From the NCBI GenBank assembly GCA_014905825.1, contig JACGCN010000001.1:4340001-4404000 (forward strand): DNA of 64,000 nucleotides, read 5' to 3'. The notes beneath the pieces are model-generated. The model was not told the DNA's origin. It worked only from the letters and a program-made list of their open reading frames with translations, and made no database searches. Of the stretch, positions 31,998 to 45,829 are shown piece by piece (position 1 is the first letter of the stretch; each line of letters begins with the position of its first letter). The position numbers and the translations under genes are program-made. The DNA is from Lyophyllum atratum (lineage: Eukaryota > Basidiomycota > Agaricomycetes > Agaricales > Lyophyllaceae).

Positions 31998-32438
31998 TAC
32001 TTGGAACAACAATCTTAGGTGTTCTTATCAGCAAAAGATGATCAGGTCATCGATAAATGAGAAGGAATTTATGTAGTCCGATGGAATAAAGATCCGTTTC
32101 GTATATTGGTTGGCATATCATGGCCGGCGATAGAAACATAGAGTGAACACGACAGTAAAAAGGAGGACGCAGACACGCGCGTGTGTGGGACAGCAGACAA
32201 AAAGGAAAACAACAAACGACTCTAAAATACATACATATGGCGTTAGTACATTAAAAAAAGCAACCCGACATGGATACAAGTACATTGGTGGGTGTTGGTG
32301 GTAGTAGGGGATATCTAGGATGAGCATGAACCGAAGGTAAATATGGATGCAAACAAGCAAGAAGAGCAGGGTTTTGATAGATGGGGGAAGAAGCAGTCGT
32401 GTCGCATGGCATAGATACGTTGAATAGATCGGTTCTCA
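31998..32438. other. 3' flank of SNF1, no gene seen
   Basis: AT-rich spacer with no motif. It probably holds the SNF1 3' untranslated region. Confidence 0.4.
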
Positions 32439-34762
<2,324 letters not shown>

Positions 34763-35480
34763 TTCGGGATATGTTGGGCGGGGGCAGGAGCCTCAAGATG
34801 GTGGGATGGGGTATAAATTGTGTGTACTCCTGTTTGGTCATTGCCCGGACTAGATGAGGTTCGGGGTTAGGGGTCCGTTTCTGTTCCTGATCGGTTTCTC
34901 TTGAGATCTTATCTGAGGTGTGGAGCTGGGTAGTTTGGGAAAGACGATGGAGAGAGGGATGGGTACACGTCTATATTCATGTGAACAGGTAAATACTGTG
35001 CATACTGTAGCGCTATCCCCCAACCAGCAAAGAGACAAAACAGCAGTGCTTCGGATCCAACTCCAAAAGTGTTCCTTGGTCGTTCCTTAGTCCGAAATTT
35101 GAAATAGCATCGGAAGCTAAACCCGATAGCTCCAACTTCGATCTGGGGAATGTGGGGCAACGCCAGTAGCACTGTAATAATTTTGGTTAAGAAGCCTCGA
35201 CGTCGACAACGAAAACATCGTTGCCGTATAACATTCGCGGCAGAAGACTTGAGATGATCTATCGTCTCGTATGCTGGAGGAGCGCCGTGGCCGAGGTATC
35301 GCCGGGGCGACTGGGGACTAGAGTGCGAGCGAAAATTGGTTCCGCAAGGGTTCAGCCGCGAACAAAGATAAGAAGCTACTGCTACTCCCAGCAAAGAACA
35401 AAGAACGATGGACAGTTGGGGATGGTGCGGTCGCCGACATCCCAAACCTTGATTACCACAATGGTACGAGGATCATCTTA
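34763..35480. other. Upstream of SNF1, no supported gene
   Basis: A 178-residue minus-strand frame (34909-35445) is open, but it lacks any domain, signal or splice evidence and lies where a SNF1 promoter is expected. Confidence 0.35.
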
Positions 35481-36251
35481 CCCCCATGGGCAACGCATGT
35501 GGGACAGGAGAAGCCCAGCGTGGCATCCCTGGATTCGTATTTGCGGTGGGTTCGCGGCAGCTGAAACATGGTCAGGTATGACGTACCCCGATACGCTGCT
35601 TAATGATTAACATGTTCAGATGAGGTGTTGAATGACATGAGAGGAAAGAAAATACGCTTGAAACTAGACGCGACGAAAACGCCCGAAAAGCAAAAACCGC
35701 TTGAAACTAGACGCGCCGCTATGTCTTCGAAAAGGCACGTTCGTAAGCTTTACACCGCCAAATGAGATAATCATATCAAGCCTCTACACCGGCGCCCAAC
35801 CCAGCCATACCCACCGAACCATCCCACAACAGCCGTCACCTTTCTGAGGGCCACACCGCTCTCCCCAAGCCGCAGATCCGGCTTGTTAACCACAAGGACA
35901 GGGACATAATGATCATCATGTCCTCGGCGGCAATGCGTGTTGGACAGAAGCCATGCGTGGCGCCCATCGGTCCGTGTTCGCGGCAGCTGAGACATGCCAG
36001 GAATGACGTACCCCGAGGACACTGACACCATGTAAAGGCGGGATGTGCTGGACCCATGGGAAGAAAGAATATGGGCTTCAAACATGCGCCGTTGTCTGCA
36101 AAAAGGCACGTTCCTTGACGTGTCGTACAACGGCTCCCGTCCGAGCCGTACCTTCCAGCCGTTACGCGTGAGCGGCCGTGCTTTTCGACATGACCCGATC
36201 ACGCGAAGAGGGCTGTTAAGCAAAGGGTCAGAAAGCCCAGGTCGTCCACCA
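35480..36251. repeat. Degenerate tandem duplication downstream of the OB-fold gene
   Basis: Two related blocks about 450-480 bases apart share CGCGGCAGCTGA, GACGTACCCCGA and AAAAGGCACGTTC. Within the first block, CGCTTGAAACTAGACGCG occurs twice, at about 35656 and 35699. The left block ends in a relic of the last exon of the 36252 gene. Confidence 0.6.
35771..35900 (-). pseudogene. Relic of the last exon of the 36252 gene
   Basis: The minus-strand frame reads PDLRLGESGVALRKVTAVV. The intact gene ends PDLRLGESDAAVRKVAAVV. The copy has no start, no upstream exons and a diverged tail, so it is a duplicated, inactive exon fragment. Confidence 0.7.
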
Positions 36252-37364
36252 TCATGTCTTTGCACCGGCGCTGAGCCCAGCCATATCTTCAAACCACCTC
36301 ACAACAGCCGCCACCTTCCTAACAGCCGCATCGCTCTCCCCCAACCGCAGATCTGGCCTGAGCCGGCCGTCCTCATGGGTGTATGGCATCGTGCGGTAGC
36401 AGATTTCCACCTTCGACTTGTGGTGCGTTGACGCGGTGAGGGTGGGCGACGTCGTCGTGTCCCATGTGGCCATGACGTCTGTGAGAGTAGAAATAGAATA
36501 TCGTGTATCCATTAGCAACCTCAAATGTTAATGAAAGGGGAAAGGGGGAATAGGTACTTTCGATGAGAAGGATATCACCTCGTTTGACTCCCACAGCGTC
36601 CCCAGCCCCACCCCACGCGTCTGCGACCTCCCGCCACGCGGTGAGCTTGCAGACCGCGCCTTCCTCATCGCCCAATATCAGTGCGAGCACCGATATCTCT
36701 TTCCCCGCCTCCGCGCCCTTCTTTATCCGGATCGTGTCCGGCCCCTCCACCTCCAGCGCCGCCAGCAGCACCGTCACCTTCCGTGATCCTCGCGGGCTCG
36801 ATTTAGAGAGTGAGGACAGCGAGGTGAGGGAGTTGAGGCTAAAGTGGAAGTTGGGAAAGTGGGCTATGGACGAGGCGTCGGAGTAGTTGTATGATTGCGT
36901 CTCCTGAGTCTCGTATTGCGTCTCGAATGTTGTGTGGGCATGGGATTTGGAGATATCTAGAAGGAAAGAGGGGGCGGTTTGGTCGGGACGTGTCACGCCG
37001 GTTTCATCTGAGGTGGGGGGCCAGGTGAACATGGTCGTTTGGTCTATGTGCCGGGTGATGAGAGCCCATGCCTCTCAAAATACAAATTGATGATCTTACC
37101 TGCTCCAACACCTTCCTCATCTTGACCGTCGAATTGATCCTCCTCAGGTCCATCATCGAAGATGATATTCTTGTAGATAAGGGAGATGCGGCGGCTGGCT
37201 GCTTCGAGCGTGGCCGCAGGAAAAACAATCGATTGGGTGGCGCTGATGGTGCGCTTCGCTGGGGCTATCTGCCTCGACGTTGAGGGGATCGTCTGCCACT
37301 GATATGAGCTGGGATCCTTGTCAAGGTCGGCGATGGAGGGTGCACCAAGGAATATTCGGTACAT
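36252..37364 (-). CDS. OB-fold-like nucleic-acid-binding protein (unnamed)
   Basis: Three exons (37364-37100, 37043-36558 and 36478-36252) give 325 residues. The N-terminal third is unannotated (MYRIFLGAPSIADLDKDPSS, acidic DDGPEEDQFDGQDEE). A middle domain contains KVTVLLAALEVEGPDTIRIK, ISVLALILGDEEGAVCKLTA, WREVADAW and VKRGDILLIENV. The ordering of strands and the final GDxxLxENV resemble an RPA/Shieldin-type OB fold. The C-terminal exon carries WDTTTSPTLTAS and RPDLRLGES. Single-stranded DNA or telomere-type binding is inferred only. The last exon has been tandemly duplicated downstream. Confidence 0.7.
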
Positions 37365-37807
37365 CGCTAAGGCCAGCAGGAGATCATATGGGGTGACGAA
37401 GAGAAGCCAAAGCGCGAACTGTCACACATCAAATGCAGCGCGTTGGTGCGTCACATCAAAGCATCATCCTTCCTTAGCAAGTCTCCCCATCATCCCTCGG
37501 AATTGTAATGCCTCAGCGACTTTGCTGCTTTCTCTCCTAGTCACGAAAAGGAACCCGATAAAAGCCTCACTTTTGTCTCATTGGTTACGGGAAATATGAC
37601 ACTTGAACCAGCTAATTTAAGTTTTAAATTCAGTAGCCTCGTGGCATCAGGTGTCCGCCTCTTCGACGCTGACAGCCCCGTCCAATTTATAGACTGGATA
37701 ACAGTAAATCAAGGCTACTCGTTATTTTCTTTGGCCTAGACTCGTCACAGAGCTGGCAGCCACCTGCTATTAGTATCGGCGCATAAACTTCGACCACGCC
37801 ACTTCAA
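37365..37807. other. Intergenic, no gene seen
   Basis: Spacer upstream of the OB-fold-like gene. No motif seen. Confidence 0.4.
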
Positions 37808-38110
37808 TTGGATGACAGAGGTGGGATTTTCGCATGCTTAAACTGTCCCGAGAGGAATGGCTGTCGAGCCATTCATACTTGGAGAGGATGTGTACGTCAG
37901 CTTCGCTTCATATGGACTACGCTAATCTCGGTGATCGAAGACAGGTTCGCACTATATGGAAATGGATTGTGGAACGACACACATCTATCTCCAACCTGGA
38001 GAATATTGTCTCAGGAAGATGTTTTGACAGGCAACGCACTTGAAGCCGTGGAAGCGGTTCGAGAGACGGAAATTCTAGCTTACGCGGCAACATTCCCATT
38101 CAACTCGTGA
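37808..38110 (+). pseudogene. 3' fragment of an F-box-like family gene
   Basis: It encodes FACLNCPERNGCRAIHTWRG, then LYGNGLWNDTHLSPTWRILS to a stop. This aligns with FTCVKCTETDGYRVPLSWRE and the following exon of the gene at 40620-42850: the zinc-like CxxC block, the tryptophan and the segment after the intron. The joining frame does not resolve cleanly and there is no 5' part, so it is a relic. It lies on the strand opposite its relatives. Confidence 0.6.
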
Positions 38111-38174
38111 ATTGCAAGTGATACCATAGAAATCTGGCTTGCCGAAACAGTAAGGTTTTCGTAGCTAGCTGTTT

Positions 38175-39662
38175 TTATACAAAGCCCTTGACCCCAGCTC
38201 GAAACTTCGCAAATACCGCTACCGGGAACAACTCCGCCATTCTCGCATAGCCTGCAGGATTGGGGTGCAAAAAGTCTCCCGAGTCATACGTTGCATTCAG
38301 CGTTTCCGGCCTCGTTGAATCCCTAATCATTGCGTCGAAGTCCACCAACCCGTCGAATTGCCCACTCTCCCTGATCCATTTATTTACCTTCTGCCTCGTC
38401 TGCTCCTTTATCGGATCGCTATATGGCTGAATGGCGCTTGGGACAGAGCCAGGTGCGCTGAAGGGGGTAATTGTAGCGCCGAGCACGGGTATACCAAATG
38501 AGTGGGCACTGGATATAATCTGGCTGTACGCAGCGACGAGGCGCTCGTAGATGACAGTCTGGGACTGAATGTCGTTCGGAGCTACATCAATGTCGTTGAC
38601 GCCCTCAAAGATCATAACGTATTTCGTCCCGGGATGGGCGAGAACATCGCGGTCTATTCGAGATAATGCATTCGGCCCAAGGCCATCGAGTAGTACGCGG
38701 TTCCCGCCTGCAGCTTGATTGGCGATAGCGATATTCTGTGTAGAGGGTGCTTTTTGTAGGCGGGCGAGGAGTTGGTCGGGCCAGCTGGAGTTGTATCTGA
38801 TGAGATAGATATCAAAGCGGCTGAAGATATGACGGACCGATTGTTTGCGTCCGTCGTGCTGCCGCGTCCGTCTGTGATGCTGTCCCCAACTATAGACAGC
38901 GTGCCAGCTTCAGGCGGTGACCACGCCGAGACGGCAGAAAGGAAGTACCTAGAACGAGTCAATACGCATCTATAATCAAGCTGATGAAGGAGGCTACCAA
39001 TGTGCAGCGTTTGCAAGAAGTGGACCCGTCAAGGTCGTCGCATTGACTTGATTGCCTTTGGTGAACCAAGAAGTAGTTCTACTTCCGGGGTGAGAAGTGA
39101 CGGCATTCGTCGGGGACTGTTGACCTGCGGCCAGATAGGTTGTCACAGTCAAGACTGACTGCGGCTTTATCTCGAAATTGAGTGGGTCGGAGATTGCGAG
39201 TGCACCGTTTGGAATGACATAGGAAGATTTCCCGCTGAAGGTAACTACTTGGAGTGTCCCTGGCTGAATTCCGTTCTGTCCTGCCGAGCCGCTCACAGGA
39301 AGGGCCACAGTCATGGCAGTGATGGGAAGGTCGGTGAGGCCGAAAGCGTTGGACACGCTAATGCGGATTGTTTTGGCACCAAGTGACATCTGTAAGGTTT
39401 GTCGAATGGTAGAGTCTTGGAAAACAACGTTAGTGCCATTCTAGTTAGGTATTTCAACATAGGTAACACTGGAATCGGAGAAAGGGCATACGTATGGAGG
39501 TGCCGGCAGGTTAGCAGGTTCTGTCAATTGGGGCATAGCAGTCCATGTATCGATCCAATGGCCATTTGATATCGGGACCTCAATAGAGGCATCTACCAGA
39601 GCGATGGAGGCTAACGACAGCAGTAAGAGCACAGATCTGGTTGAGAGGCGCGAGCCGAACAT
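38175..39662 (-). CDS. Secreted SGNH/GDSL hydrolase
   Basis: Multi-exon extracellular esterase-type enzyme. A signal peptide (MFGSRLSTRSVLLLLSLASI then ALVDA) precedes a beta-rich N-terminal domain (WIDTWTAMPQL, TIRISVSNAFG). The catalytic SGNH blocks are IVGDSITDGRGS (nucleophile Ser), AAGGNRVLLDGLG, FEGVNDIDV (block III Asn) and DFLHPNPAGYARMAE (catalytic Asp and His). This group of fungal SGNH hydrolases has poorly known substrates, probably acyl esters on carbohydrates. Four or so short introns interrupt it. F-box gene relics lie on both sides. Confidence 0.92.
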
Positions 39663-40139
39663 CTTGAGTAACGCTCTGCGTTGGGAGACGGTGAGAATTG
39701 GACATTTTCTCTGGAATCGAGCGACATCTTTAAATAAGAAAGTAGTTGACCCATGACCTGCGATCTCGCCAGCTCAGCAAGAAAGTGGGAGGATTGGAGA
39801 TACATTTCACCGATGACCCGCCACGTACATGTGGGACGAAGGGCGAACTGAAGGCAATAAAGCGCCCGGACCGGGCTTGTTCCTGTTGACGCGCTTAAAA
39901 GCCAAAGTCGTCCCACGAGAGAAAGATAGGAGACATCGAAGTCCAGCGTTACTATTCCTTGAGACCTAAACGGTGTCTCGGGCAATGGCAGAGTCGAGAT
40001 CAATCATGATGATAAAGAGGAGGGAGCGGTAGCAAACGTGACTCGGACAAGCATGCGAGAAATTCCCGCGTTGTTCTTCTTGTCATCAGCGAAGAAACCT
40101 ATAAATTGCTGTACTTCTGGCAACTCGGTGAATTGATAT

Positions 40140-40390
40140 TAAACAGCAGTCTCTCGCTTCAGAAAGGTTGTCATTGCATAGAGGGATGCAACAATCTCCT
40201 TCGTGGCTGCATTTCGAGTCTCAAGATGCTTAAAAAACGAATCCTGTACAGCGATCCCTCCATGATTCAGATGCTGGTCCGAGTCGTCATCGAATCTTTC
40301 ACACCGAACTATCTGAAGGTGGTTGACATTGACGTCGACATGACGAGGAACGAGCTGAAGAAGGATTTGAATCGCAACCGATCAGGTTAA
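40140..40390 (-). pseudogene. Internal fragment of the F-box-like family gene
   Basis: The minus-strand frame reads LETRNAATKEIVASLYAMTT, matching LKTEPATKDIVASLVAVST in the fuller gene 1.7 kb away. There is no intact start, splice set or stop. It is a tandem relic. Confidence 0.6.
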
Positions 40391-40619
40391 CATGTGACGA
40401 CGAGGAAGTAAGGAAAACTTGAAAGTCTACTAGGTACCGGTGGGAAACTGGCAACGCTGACAAGTCGAACGGTCTGTGCATGCAGTGGCAAACAAATCAC
40501 TGCGTACTCTTTATAGCGTCAAGCGAATCGCTGATCTTAAAGAGGGAGACATTTTCAATACAAGGCCTGCTCGAAGGAAACTAGACATCGGTTGAGCCAG
40601 CTTACCTTTCGCAAGGAAA

Positions 40620-42850
40620 CTCAAACACCTGGGGATACAGAGACCTCTTCATGTGGAATTACCTTCCACGAAGGTGTCATATGCGATTGTTGACCTCCCA
40701 GGTCAATAAAATGCGACACCTACAATCGTCAAGGCGTTGTCACGTAGAACTCCGAAGGAAATGGTGTATTGACTTACACATTCTCTCCAAGAAAGCGGAA
40801 CCCTGTAACCATCTGTTTCCGTGCACTTCACGCAAGTAAAACGCGCGTCACGTTTATCCATATCATCAGCCACAGTGGTGTGAGGGTCCAGTCCTAGAAG
40901 ATCAAGCAGACTCAAGGCGGCTACACATCCCACCTCGCTGACCTTCAAGGGAGGGCCCACCGGCGCTAGGTCGAAAAGCCCAAACGAAGAGCTCGGACAG
41001 TTCGCGGTGTGCGCAGACGCGACGCTCCACCCAATGAGTTCACATCCATCCCCAAACGTCGACATATGTTTGCAATCCTGACACGAGAAGACAGACACCG
41101 CGGAATTTATGCTGTATGCATGAGGTATACATGAAGGGCTCCTGTCGTCGAGGAACAGCTGCGATGGCGGGTCGGCGAAAAGATCTTCCATTGACCGAGG
41201 GAGCCATCTATCAGCGAAGCGATCCAGAACCTTCACGATTTCGTCATCATGTATGGAGTCGTCACTGGGGCTGTCCACCATCGTCATGAAAGGCTCGTTG
41301 AGCAGGATATCAGGGACTTCCGCACAACGATGAGCCGCATCCAAAGATGTCACATATTCGTCCCAGATGCGACGAATAGCGTCACCACGCTCAGCCCGCA
41401 GCAACCCGCGTATCCGGGGCCGTGCGATCGAGTAAAGCAGACGCTCGGAGCCCGCCTTGAGCCCTGCCGCCCAGTCTAAGGGACATCAGTCGTGGTCGGT
41501 GTGTGCAGACGCAGCGTCGAACTCACTTTGCCGGATGAACTGCTTGGTAGCCTTCAAGCTCCTTGATTTGAGTCTAGAGAGGGTTATCATGTGGTTCTTG
41601 GGGTGGCGCCTCTCGAAAAGGTCTTGTATGAGGTGTTTGGGAACCTTGTCATTGAACTGCTGTACAGCTTGCGCCTCATAACCGTCTTTTCTTAACCGAT
41701 TTGACAACCTGCGACGAGAAAGTGATATATGAGACACGGTTAGACTATACGAGCTCGATACGCACATCTCCACGATTACATTGCCGCGTGCCTCCGATTC
41801 GGTGGTAACTTCTTTGTCTATATTATCTAACCACATCTGGTGTTCCTCGCGGCTCTGCAGAATGGTGTTATCAGGCGTGTATTGAGGGGCGCGAAAGGTG
41901 CTCACTGCAACAAGGGACGCAACAATATCCTTCGTAGCTGGCTCTGTCTTGAGAGCTACGATTTCCGAACAGTCGGCACTGTCCCAGTAGGATACATGTA
42001 TGATGCCCCATGCACCGACCATATCTGCCACATTTTGTACATCTTCATGGCTTGTTGCATCGTAGTTCGTCGCGGAACTGCCTATATGGTGTGATCATCG
42101 ATGTCTGAGTCCAAGATGATACACATAGACTCACCTTCTCGTTCGGTCCCTGCTTCCACAGATACTCTCTCAAGAGCAGTCACCACCTCTTCAGCCCTGG
42201 AGCCGAGAAACAGGTTGAAGACATCGGAAATAGTTAATCGTGGGATAAGGCACAGACCATTTACGACTACAAGGGTAGCAAAGTCGACGTCTCCAGACAT
42301 TAGCCCTAAATCTCATCGTGATATAACAGCGCTTTAAAACACGCCACCGTCAAAAACGATTGAATGAAATCGAGCTTTCACCTTACTTGACACTTGGCAG
42401 GTCCAAACAGCAAGCCCAACCATTTCAAAGGAGGCATACCAAGAGGGCATGACGGCATTGTCGGATTCCGCTCGAAAGCTAGATCCCACAACTTGTAGCT
42501 CGGAGAGTGAATCAGCGCCCGCAGTTGTTTGTTTGCGTGGGACATGTGATACAGGTCGAGGGGATGAAGGTAGCCAAGGATCTAAGAAAACTTGTCAAGA
42601 CGCGCACAACTGGAGTTATAAAACGCCCAAAACCTGGTAGAAAATTTCAGGCGCCAGGTGGATAAGGAGTATGCCCAGCTCCCAGGTCTTCTGCCTAGAA
42701 CGACGTCCCGAAACATGTCTGAGCTGCTTCAGAACATGGATATATGCATGATTATGGTCTATAAATTCAGCATCACGTTCAGTCTCGAGGTCGGGCGATT
42801 AAACGATCACGACCACTCACAAGTGTGTTCGACGAGTCTATACGGATTAT
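40620..42850 (-). CDS. F-box protein, possibly degenerate (unresolved exon joins)
   Basis: An N-terminal F-box reads LAPEIFYQILGYLHPLDLYH then MSHANKQLRALIHSPSYKLW, split by an intron at about 42592. A zinc-like RRRLCYPCSRK follows near 42290, then YWDSADCSEIVALKTEPATK, helical segments (LRKDGYEAQAVQQFNDKVP) and a C-terminal block FTCVKCTETDGYRVPLSWRE, CVSHFIDLGGQQSH. This is the plan of expanded agaricomycete F-box families, presumably SCF substrate receptors. The joint across 42290-42400 did not resolve into one frame. Either I missed a splice site or the gene is damaged. Fragments of the same family lie at 37808-38110 and 40140-40390. Confidence 0.55.
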
Positions 42851-42859
42851 AACTCACGA

Positions 42860-43528
42860 AGTCCTCTGCGGCGAGTCTAAATGGTAAGTTCTGCAGACAC
42901 TCCATTTTGCAAAACCAGAGCCACAACTGCAGGGTTTTAACTTGTCTCGGCTCTCCTGGGAGGACAGATGATGGTCCACTACACACAGCGTAGGCTGCTA
43001 TCCTTGTCAGGGTTGTCAGACGGTGAGTTAAATGACAAAAATCCTGTGTGAGTATCTTTGGGCAGTCTAGGAAGGAGATCACTGGTCCGTCATCAGACAC
43101 GCGAACTTGAAGGTCGTTAGCGGCCAGAGACGCTGTGGACGTAGAATGACTTGGAGACAGTGATTGACGATGTGGAACATGACAATTTCAATGCCCCTAC
43201 CAATAGAGCGTCGACACTGACAGCCCCGATGTCCCTGGAGGTCGCTGTTGAACCTGACATGACGGTCGAAGTTGAAGGCCTCCGGCCCTCCACTGCCAGA
43301 GCCTCCAGTCCTAAATATAGATAGTCACGTGGTGTAGACCCCCGTCCTCGACACCATGAAGAAGACTCAGAGGCACAACGGCAAGCATCCCATTGCTGTC
43401 TCCGAAAACGATATAACATACACAGAACGCAGATATGAACAGAGAAAACGATATAATATACGACACTCAAGCTCACTGTAACAGGAGAGATGATTTTCGA
43501 CGACAGCCCGGCGGACGACGCGACACGC
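42860..43528. other. Spacer with an unassigned minus-strand frame
   Basis: A frame at 42807-43100 (minus) reads LTRIAAYAVCSGPSSVLPGE and QLWLWFCKMECLQNLPFRLA. It could be part of another gene, but I cannot place it. Confidence 0.3.
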
Positions 43529-44491
43529 TCAGTGTCTCCTGTCATCATATCCACGTCCGCCTCGGTCACCACCCCTGTCACCACCTCTCTCACCTCGGTC
43601 ATAATCACGGCCGTACCCGCGGTCCCTGTCACCACCACGGTCGCGGTCGCCTCGATCATAATCACGGTATCCTCCACCTCCACCACGGTCGTCCCTCCGG
43701 TGGTCATCGTAGCGTCCGCGTCCACCGCCACCACCGCGCCCGCCACGGTCACCACGATCGTCATAGTCGCGGGAGTAGCGGCTGTCGTAAGGGCGGGGAT
43801 CGTAGGGCCGTTCGACGGGTCCAGCTGCGGAAGTTAGAGCAGATGTCGGTTTCGAAGAAGAGGCGTCCTCACAATCATGTCGCTTCGGAGGGCCGTAGTA
43901 GCGGCCTGGGGTCGGAGTCCTGGCGCGGCCACGGCGAGCCTAGGAAGAACGTAGGTGAGCGGACAATAGAGTTTTCCGAGGATATTTTACTCACCTTTTC
44001 GACGTTCATGACTTTACCCATGAGGTCTGTAGTGTTGAGCGCAGTGATAGCCGCGTCAGCTTCCTCTCCTGTCTCCATCGTAACGAACCCGAAGCCACGC
44101 GATTCGCGCGTGTGAGGGTCGTACATGACTGAAGCTTTCTTGACCTGGAACGGGGCAAATAGAGTCAGATGGATGGTGTATTCCGTGAAAGACATGACAT
44201 ACTCTGCCAATCTTGGCGAAAGCCGCCTCAAGGTCACGGGTATCAACTTTATGGCTGAGCCCAGAGACATGAAGGTTGTTGCCAGGATTATGTCTATATG
44301 GCTCCGTTTACTTTGCAGAACAAAAAAGATTTTAAAAATAACACTTACCCTCGCTCACCCTCACGGGCTTGCCCGGGGCTTCTGCTCCTGCTTGACCGCC
44401 GGGGGCGGTCACCCCCGTCCCTGTCTCTACCAGGAGAGCGGCCGCCACCGCCACCGCCATTAGAGTTCCAGCCCTGTTCGTCGGTTATCAT
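43529..44491 (-). CDS. TRA2-like RRM splicing regulator (SR-type)
   Basis: RRM protein flanked by low-complexity arms. The N arm is Gly-rich then RS-like (RSPGRDRDGGDRPRRSSRSR). The RRM spans NNLHVSGLSHKVDTRDLEAA (RNP2 in LHVSGL) and YDPHTRESRGFGFVTMETGE (RNP1 in RGFGFVTM), ending NTTDLMGKVMNVEK. The C arm is an RGG/YDR-rich tail (YDSRYSRDYDDRGDRGGRGG) ending YDDRRH. This is the RS1-RRM-RS2 plan of transformer-2. The ATG at 44491 gives MITDEQGWNSN. An upstream exon starting at 44721 would join in frame through a GTAAAA donor and a CTCAG acceptor. It probably acts in the nucleus in splice-site choice. Confidence 0.85.
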
Positions 44492-45152
44492 AGCACTCCC
44501 ATTGCCCAGACCGGCGTCATGGGTCGGGATGCTGATGCCGCCACTCGTGGGGGCTATATCTTGGTTCGATTGCCAGGCTGAGGAAGACGAGGAAGGCGAA
44601 AAAGTATGTTAGGACGTGGTCAGGCTGCGGATTCGGTGCGAGGAGAGAGCGGAAGGAGAAGGAGGTTTTGGGGGCGTGGGGCCAACTTTTTACTGGTGCC
44701 AAAAATCGAGGGCTTCCACATCGAAATCGAAAGAAATGACAGAAATGTCGAGGTCTCGGCAGTAAAGTGAGCGCTCGAGAGCGTTTTTTATCGACATTTG
44801 GGTACCGCATGCCGGCCTTGAGCCAACATATGAACGAATTGGAAGAGGAGTCGTGTAATGTAGTCGAATGAAGGCTGAGTGCTGGTATTATACTGGACTT
44901 CGTCGTAGAAGACTGGTGGTGGCCGTGGCTGATGCTGAGAACGTACCGTCTTCCATTGCTGAGCGCTGCTGGTCGTCTTCTTGTTGTTTGCTGGCGGTGC
45001 TCGTGGGCGTCGGCTGTCAAGTCAAGCTGTGACTTGTTTGTTTGACATACTTGTCGTTTCAATATTCTCACGCTCCTCAATGCATATCATCTCCAAGTCA
45101 CAAATTCTCTACCTTACACGCGTAATGGCTCCATAATCTAGAACCTTGGCTA
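44492..45152. other. Spacer with possible TRA2 leader exon
   Basis: It contains the possible first TRA2-like exon at 44721-44694 and a 188-residue minus frame with no motif, which I take as leader sequence. Confidence 0.35.
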
Positions 45153-45805
45153 TTACGCGAAAAGCCTATCCTCAACCGTATCTTCGCCCGCATCCCATCT
45201 TTCTTTCTCCAAAGCCAGCTCTTTCCGAATACTGACCTCGCTGGTCACCGTGACCGGCATTCCGTCCGCCCGGAGCATTTTCAGCGCGTTAAGGATCCAA
45301 TTCTGGCCATCGAAGTCCAGATTATTGTGCACTATCTCAACCGCTGCCAGCCTTGTCTTCAGCCACTCGATTCTCTCTATGGGGACAGTGCCAACTTGGC
45401 ACCCCCCGCGTAGGGTCTGCAACCGTCCAAAACGGGTCGCGCGCCCCGCCACATATTGGAAGTTGCTCCAGTTGCCTGCGAGCTCGAATTCGTGTGCGTT
45501 GTCTTTGTCCTGCAGCGCCACGAGACGCCAGTGCTCGGTGCGGCGCGGGTGGTTGGGGAGATCGAACTGCGCTATGATCAGCGGGTATGATGCCATTATC
45601 TTCTGCCACATGCTGATCGTTATTTAAATGTCATGGGATGCCATAGATCACTAACCTGGTCGCGTTGGTCGTCTAACGTTCCCGTTGCGTGGCGGCGGGA
45701 TTTACTCGTTATATAGCGCTGGTTGTCGATATCGACCCCTGTGATGGTGCGAGGCTCGTACAAGGTAATATCTGATGGGTGCGTGGCCCACTGTGCAAGT
45801 GACAT
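45153..45805 (-). CDS. Small conserved-looking protein of unknown function
   Basis: Two exons (45805-45656 and 45602-45153) give 199 residues. The start MSLAQWATHPSDITLYEPRT leads into a central block ASYPLIIAQFDLPNHPRRTE, HWRLVALQD, HEFELAGNWSNFQYVAG and a helical C terminus (NNLDFDGQNWILNALKML). The order HW-hydrophobic, HEFELAG, then an asparagine/aspartate-helix region loosely recalls basidiomycete DUF6914-type proteins. I am not sure of this. No membrane segment or signal peptide. Confidence 0.65.
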
Positions 45806-45829
45806 AGGCCGGCGGAGTAGCGGACTAGC

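Noticed and set aside
34909..35445. 178-residue minus-strand frame upstream of SNF1
   Set aside because: No domain or signal peptide, and it occupies the SNF1 promoter and leader region.
43117..43764. Val/Thr-rich minus-strand frame of 215 residues
   Set aside because: Out-of-phase shadow of the RGG-rich tail of the TRA2-like gene, which ends at 43529.
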